Assembly: GCA_934728585.1 (NCBI GenBank)
Contig: CAKVDZ010000004.1
Location: 62,001 to 126,000 of the forward strand
Length of the DNA stretch: 64,000 nucleotides
Reading direction: 5' to 3'
DNA from: an uncultured Candidatus Melainabacteria bacterium
Lineage (GTDB): Bacteria > Cyanobacteriota > Vampirovibrionia > Gastranaerophilales > Gastranaerophilaceae
Below are positions 60,809 to 64,000 of the stretch, in pieces. The position numbers and the translations under genes were made by a program. The stretch's first letter is position 1, and each line of letters starts with the position of its first letter. Below the pieces are notes generated by a model. It saw only the letters and a program-made list of their open reading frames with translations, made no database searches and was not told where the DNA came from.

Positions 60809-60901
60809 TAAATTAACCTCATTTTATTCTATGTGTACGTACGTCTTAATTTTTCTTTACATTTTTGCTATAGCGTAAAATCTATAAATGCATGCATATT
60901 C

Positions 60902-60929
60902 ATCGTACTACATCAAATATGATAGTCAA
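60902..60929 (-). promoter_or_regulatory. Candidate rpoB promoter
   Basis: On the minus strand TTGACT (60924-60929), 16 bases, TACGAT (60902-60907), about 95 bases before the rpoB start. A second possible minus-strand promoter, TAGACT-17-TATAAT, has its -10 at 61217-61222. The gap 60809-61266 otherwise holds the structured region listed below. Confidence 0.4.
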
Positions 60930-61070
60930 GAAAATAGGAAAAATTTGTAAAAAAAACACTTAATAAATTTTTACAATTAAATAAACAATCGCCCAAAACT
61001 AGCAACTACCAAGGATAGACTGTCAACCCCCCTAACATTAAAATACAATAAAAAAATAAATTTTTAGCAC

Positions 61071-61099
61071 TTGACAAACTATAAAAAATCGTAAATAAT
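61071..61099 (+). promoter_or_regulatory. Plus-strand promoter without a gene
   Basis: A perfect TTGACA (61071-61076), 17 bases, AATAAT (61094-61099). The expected start is about 61106, which is exactly the first base of the hairpin listed next. No open frame follows. Confidence 0.55.
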
Positions 61100-61105
61100 G
61101 TAAAT

Positions 61106-61217
61106 GTAGGGCGAGAGCCTTTAATATTTGTTAGATTAGTTAAAGACTCTTTCTTCGCACCCTACGATTAATTCAATTTTAGTGCTATTACTGTGATTGC
61201 AAACGCTAGTAATAGCA
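61106..61217. ncRNA. Two tandem hairpins: possible small RNA or rpoB leader
   Basis: GTAGGG (61106-61111) pairs with CCCTAC (61160-61165), with further inner pairing CGA/TCG, GAG/CTC and CTTTAA/TTAAAG. A second perfect 10-bp stem, TGCTATTACT/AGTAATAGCA, spans 61183-61192 and 61208-61217. On the plus strand the RNA would begin at the first stem; on the minus strand a TATAAT lies just before the second stem, making both hairpins part of a long rpoB leader. The strand is not settled. Confidence 0.45.
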
Positions 61218-61266
61218 TTATACCAATAAATTTTTATATAGTCTAGTTTTTAACGATTAAAAAATA

Positions 61267-63249
61267 TTACTTTAACTTCTCTAATCTTGCTTTAATCATA
61301 CTATTTTGTTGGCGAAGCTGAGATGCTTGTTTTTCAAGTTTAGCAACTCTTGATTTTAACCCCAAGAAGTCTTTTATGTAGGCTTTTAAGTCTATTTCTA
61401 ATTGTTGGATTGATTTATCCAATTCTTTAACTGCATTCACGGCTGAATATACCAACCAGTCAGAATTTACAGCCAAAATTTTTGTTTCTGGCTCAATTAT
61501 AACACCATTAGGGAAAATTTTCTTATATTCTTGAGCTATTACACCAATTTTTTTATCTTTATCGCCTTTAAAATTGTATGTATATATATTAACTTTACGA
61601 ACATCATCTAAAGAATGTTTTGACGCAACAATGTTTTCTTTTAAACGTTTATCAGAAAGAATATTTGGAGTAGCGCTTGGCGCATATACAGTTCCAGCAT
61701 ATAGAGTTATGTAATTGCTATATGGAGAAAAATATCTGTTACCAATTACTGTTTTGCTAGAACCACTATCCCAAGCTTTAGTATTAAGAACATTATTATA
61801 AGGCACAGGGCCTGCACCAATACACATTTTACGTAATGTATATCTACTTGTAGTAGATGTATGTTCACAACTTGCATAACCAAGAGCAACACTATAGTTA
61901 CGACCATCAGTGTTACTACCAACACCTGCATAATTTCCTATAAAAATATTATATTGGTGAGTGTTTGATTCAGCTCCAGCCATATAACCAATGTCTATAC
62001 TGTTATTATAATATCCAGAAGAACTACCACTAACATTATATCCAGCATTTCCACCTATACGAATAGCAGAATTACCATTTCCAGCATACGCTCTAGAACC
62101 AATTAGAATATTTGTTAATCCTGAAGAATACATGCCTGCTTGCGAACCGATAGCAATCGATCTAGACAAAGTAGAACCATAAGCACCCGCAGTATTTCCT
62201 ATTGCGACAACAAATTGATTAGGCACAAGTCCATCTCTTAACCCAGCACTTGTACCAATACTAATATTATCTGAATGGTTGTTTACCATATATTTTGAAG
62301 TTCCAGCTAAATAACCAATACTTACATCGCCATTATTTGCGTATTGACCTGACATAGCACCAATAGATACAAGATTAGAAGCATATGTTGTTGCACTAAC
62401 TCCAGCGTATGAACCAATGCTAACAGACCAGTTTTCAGTTGCCTTAATTAAAGAATTACTATCTTTCTGATAAATTTTTACCTCAGAAGCTCCAGCATAG
62501 TGCCCTAATTTAACATTATATGCACCATTACTTTCATTTCCTGCTCGACTTCCCATAATAATAGAGCCAATATTTGTTACAGGCTCGCCAACACCGTGGA
62601 TACCGTATCCGATAACAATTGAGTTGTAATCGTAGCCTGATTGTTTTAAATTTCTGCCGATATATACAGACGCAGATGATGAATATGTTTGAATATCATT
62701 ACCAATCATAACAACTCTACGATTAAAAGCATTTTTCAATGACTCTGGCAACAATAAACTACCGATATAAGTATTACCGTGGTAAGCTATCTCTAAAGAG
62801 CCTCTTGAATACGCATTGTCAAAGCTATTTGTCGCTATAGCTAGATTTGAAAACGGATCCATTGATATAATAGCTTTATTTTCAATCCTATTAACACCAT
62901 CTATATTGTATAAAGATACAATTTGCGGAAATTTAGTAATTGAAGCATAAGTTCCATATGAGAATATTGACAACGCTGGATTATTGTAAACTAGATTTGC
63001 ATTTGTAGGCATTAGCCCAATAGATACAACACCTGACGGATTTGACGGTTTATAATAAATACCTCCAACATCTTTAAGAGGAGCCCAAGGTGGAACAGTC
63101 GCAGCTTGGTATATTTTTTCATTTGAATCAGATATTGATTTTGTAATAATAGGAGTCGCAGCAGCCGCAAGGACACTCATAATTAACAGAACAATTGTCA
63201 TTTCTGTTAAAGTAAAAGCTATGCAATTTTTAAATCTAAAATTTTTCAT
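61267..63249 (-). CDS. Prepilin-like protein with IGxxAG repeats and C-terminal S74 chaperone domain
   Basis: A 660-residue fusion. Residues 1-35 are a type IV prepilin leader: basic start, Ala at -1, then FTLTEMTIVLLIMSVLAAAA with Glu5. About residues 190-470 hold repeated IG-x-x-AG units (VSIGYLAGTSK, ISIGTSAGLRDG, VAIGNTAGAYG, IAIGSQAGMYS), as in YadA-type trimeric heads. From residue 532 an S74 domain follows (SDKRLKENI, IGVIAQEYKKIFPNGV, SDWLVYSAVNAVKELD) with a terminal coiled coil. S74 domains trimerise tailspikes and cut themselves at the Ser. The product is likely exported by type IV pilus machinery and displayed as a trimeric fibre or adhesin; that is inference. It lies five bases after a similar gene. 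Confidence 0.85.
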   Translation of the reverse strand: MKNFRFKNCIAFTLTEMTIVLLIMSVLAAAATPIITKSISDSNEKIYQAATVPPWAPLKDVGGIYYKPSNPSGVVSIGLMPTNANLVYNNPALSIFSYGTYASITKFPQIVSLYNIDGVNRIENKAIISMDPFSNLAIATNSFDNAYSRGSLEIAYHGNTYIGSLLLPESLKNAFNRRVVMIGNDIQTYSSSASVYIGRNLKQSGYDYNSIVIGYGIHGVGEPVTNIGSIIMGSRAGNESNGAYNVKLGHYAGASEVKIYQKDSNSLIKATENWSVSIGSYAGVSATTYASNLVSIGAMSGQYANNGDVSIGYLAGTSKYMVNNHSDNISIGTSAGLRDGLVPNQFVVAIGNTAGAYGSTLSRSIAIGSQAGMYSSGLTNILIGSRAYAGNGNSAIRIGGNAGYNVSGSSSGYYNNSIDIGYMAGAESNTHQYNIFIGNYAGVGSNTDGRNYSVALGYASCEHTSTTSRYTLRKMCIGAGPVPYNNVLNTKAWDSGSSKTVIGNRYFSPYSNYITLYAGTVYAPSATPNILSDKRLKENIVASKHSLDDVRKVNIYTYNFKGDKDKKIGVIAQEYKKIFPNGVIIEPETKILAVNSDWLVYSAVNAVKELDKSIQQLEIDLKAYIKDFLGLKSRVAKLEKQASQLRQQNSMIKARLEKLK

Positions 63250-63254
63250 ACCTT

Positions 63255-64000
63255 TTATTTACGCTCCATTTTCTTTGCCTGTTCTATTTCGTCTAATTTA
63301 ATTATCATCATCTTGTTTGAATGAGAAATTTTATTCAGACGAATTTCAATATTATCAACTCTAGCTTGTAATTTGTTATAATTACTTTTTGCAAGTTGCA
63401 ATTTTTGTTGTGCATTTTGAACTATTTTATCTAAATCTTTTATAGCTCTAATTGTTGAGTAGACAACCCAATCTGAATTTACAGAAAGATAGTTATTAAA
63501 CATATGAACTGCATTCGGATAAATTTCTTTCAACTCTTGAGCAATCACGCCTATTTTAACATCTTTAGAGGAGTCTTTTTTCATATTGTATTCATAAACA
63601 TTTATTTTTCTTACTTTATCTAAAGAAGATTTAACTGGTTTAATATTTTGTTTTAGACGTTTGTCTGAATAAGATATTAAAGAGCCAAAAGAATATACTT
63701 TTGCGGCATATAAAACAATAGAACTATTATTATATCCTGTCACTCCAGACCCTGCTGGGACTGACGGTGCAATAAAAGTACGAACAACATTGTTGTTATT
63801 TGTACTTGACCATGCACTATATGTCTTTGTAGAGCCATCTGAATGCGTTCTTGTACCAAAAAGTTTTTTTGAAGAAGCATCTATTAAAGCCGAAATACAA
63901 ATATTTCCTGACCAACTTACTGTACTATTAGAACGACAACCTCGACCAATAAGTAAAGCTTTATCCATTTTTGCACCAGTATTTAAAGTTCCCATTACGC
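63255..64000 (-). CDS. S74 chaperone-domain protein, 5' part outside the window
   Basis: The C-terminal part of a second protein of the same kind. The visible part has a repeat-like region (ALLIGRGCRS) and then SDKRLKQNIKPVKSSLDKV, IGVIAQELKEIYPNAV and NSDWVVYSTIRAIKDLD, matching the S74 domain of the downstream neighbour at most positions, and a long coiled-coil tail. An ATG at 63995 is in frame but has no visible ribosome site, and the frame stays open to the window edge, so the true start and any prepilin leader lie beyond it. The two genes form a tandem pair. Confidence 0.85.
   Translation of the reverse strand, partial: VMGTLNTGAKMDKALLIGRGCRSNSTVSWSGNICISALIDASSKKLFGTRTHSDGSTKTYSAWSSTNNNNVVRTFIAPSVPAGSGVTGYNNSSIVLYAAKVYSFGSLISYSDKRLKQNIKPVKSSLDKVRKINVYEYNMKKDSSKDVKIGVIAQELKEIYPNAVHMFNNYLSVNSDWVVYSTIRAIKDLDKIVQNAQQKLQLAKSNYNKLQARVDNIEIRLNKISHSNKMMIIKLDEIEQAKKMERK

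Noticed and set aside
61746..62760. Repetitive DNA suggestive of a repeat array
   Set aside because: The repeats are imperfect and follow codon boundaries of the IGxxAG units; they are protein repeats, not CRISPR or intergenic repeats.

Overview
The window looks like chromosome from a non-photosynthetic, anaerobic member of the cyanobacterial phylum, most likely a gut Gastranaerophilales / Melainabacteria (Vampirovibrionia). Three things in the sequence point there. RNA polymerase beta-prime is encoded by two genes (rpoC1, rpoC2), and rpoC2 carries a very large insertion in the trigger loop. An OmpR-type regulator at 41154-41900 closely resembles RpaB/Ycf27. A HydE-type hydrogenase maturase implies fermentative H2 metabolism, and there are no photosynthesis genes. 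The DNA is AT-rich. KdsB, a TolC-like outer-membrane channel and an EmrA-like periplasmic adaptor indicate a Gram-negative envelope. I see no rRNA, CRISPR array, insertion sequence or prophage.

Layout. 1-3.5 kb: protein quality control (tig, clpP, clpX) and the first codons of a probable polA, all on the minus strand. 3.5-4.6 kb: hydE. 4.6-8.0 kb: a minus-strand block of unrecognised proteins. Two of them share an ungapped N-terminal module with a third protein at 13.5 kb; the two large ones also share a C-terminal helix and differ in the middle. 8.2-12.8 kb: an acyl-CoA/acyl-ACP synthetase, glutamate racemase (apparently with an AUU/AUA start) and an AMIN-domain amidase. 12.8-14.9 kb: two small proteins and the third module protein. 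15.0-19.7 kb: thioredoxin-like/CcdA pair, ribH, then a tight murQ-gpsA-ricT-small membrane protein operon. 19.9-24.1 kb: a DUF1836 regulator, a second acyl-CoA synthetase and a GT-C-like membrane protein. 24.2-28.7 kb: a divergent multidrug efflux module (marR-emrA-emrB against a tolC-like gene). 28.8-35.6 kb: an M16 peptidase, a nanE-nanK-small ORF-ubiA operon, yajQ, a lone oppF-type ATPase, recR and ybaB. 35.7-41.0 kb: a matrixin-like metalloprotease, accD-accA-prmA, two small membrane proteins, kdsB. 41.1-44.7 kb: rpaB, tRNA-His followed by an unusual structured GC-rich element, an acetyltransferase, a nucleotidyltransferase, a TRIC-type channel and a 54-residue membrane protein. 44.7-51.4 kb: a divergent chemosensory cluster (tandem CheW, REC-GGDEF, MCP, CheA-REC). 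51.4-60.8 kb: rpoB-rpoC1-rpoC2. 61.3-64.0 kb: two tandem proteins ending in phage-tailspike-type S74 chaperone domains, the complete one fused to a type IV prepilin leader and IGxxAG repeats.

How it fits together. The cell builds a Kdo-containing envelope, handles amino sugars (NanE/NanK/MurQ), activates fatty acids, elongates them (AccA/AccD) and senses through a chemosensory array that may act on type IV pili or cyclic di-GMP rather than flagella. The least explained parts are the N-terminal-module proteins (4.6-8.0 and 13.5-14.9 kb), the prepilin-S74 fusion (61.3-64.0 kb), and several untranslated structured regions (6439-6500, 42067-42212, 61106-61217). A perfect match to the cyanobacterial RpaB site (HLR1) lies upstream of one module gene, linking it to the RpaB encoded in the same window. 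All family names rest on reading motifs by eye; no database search was possible.
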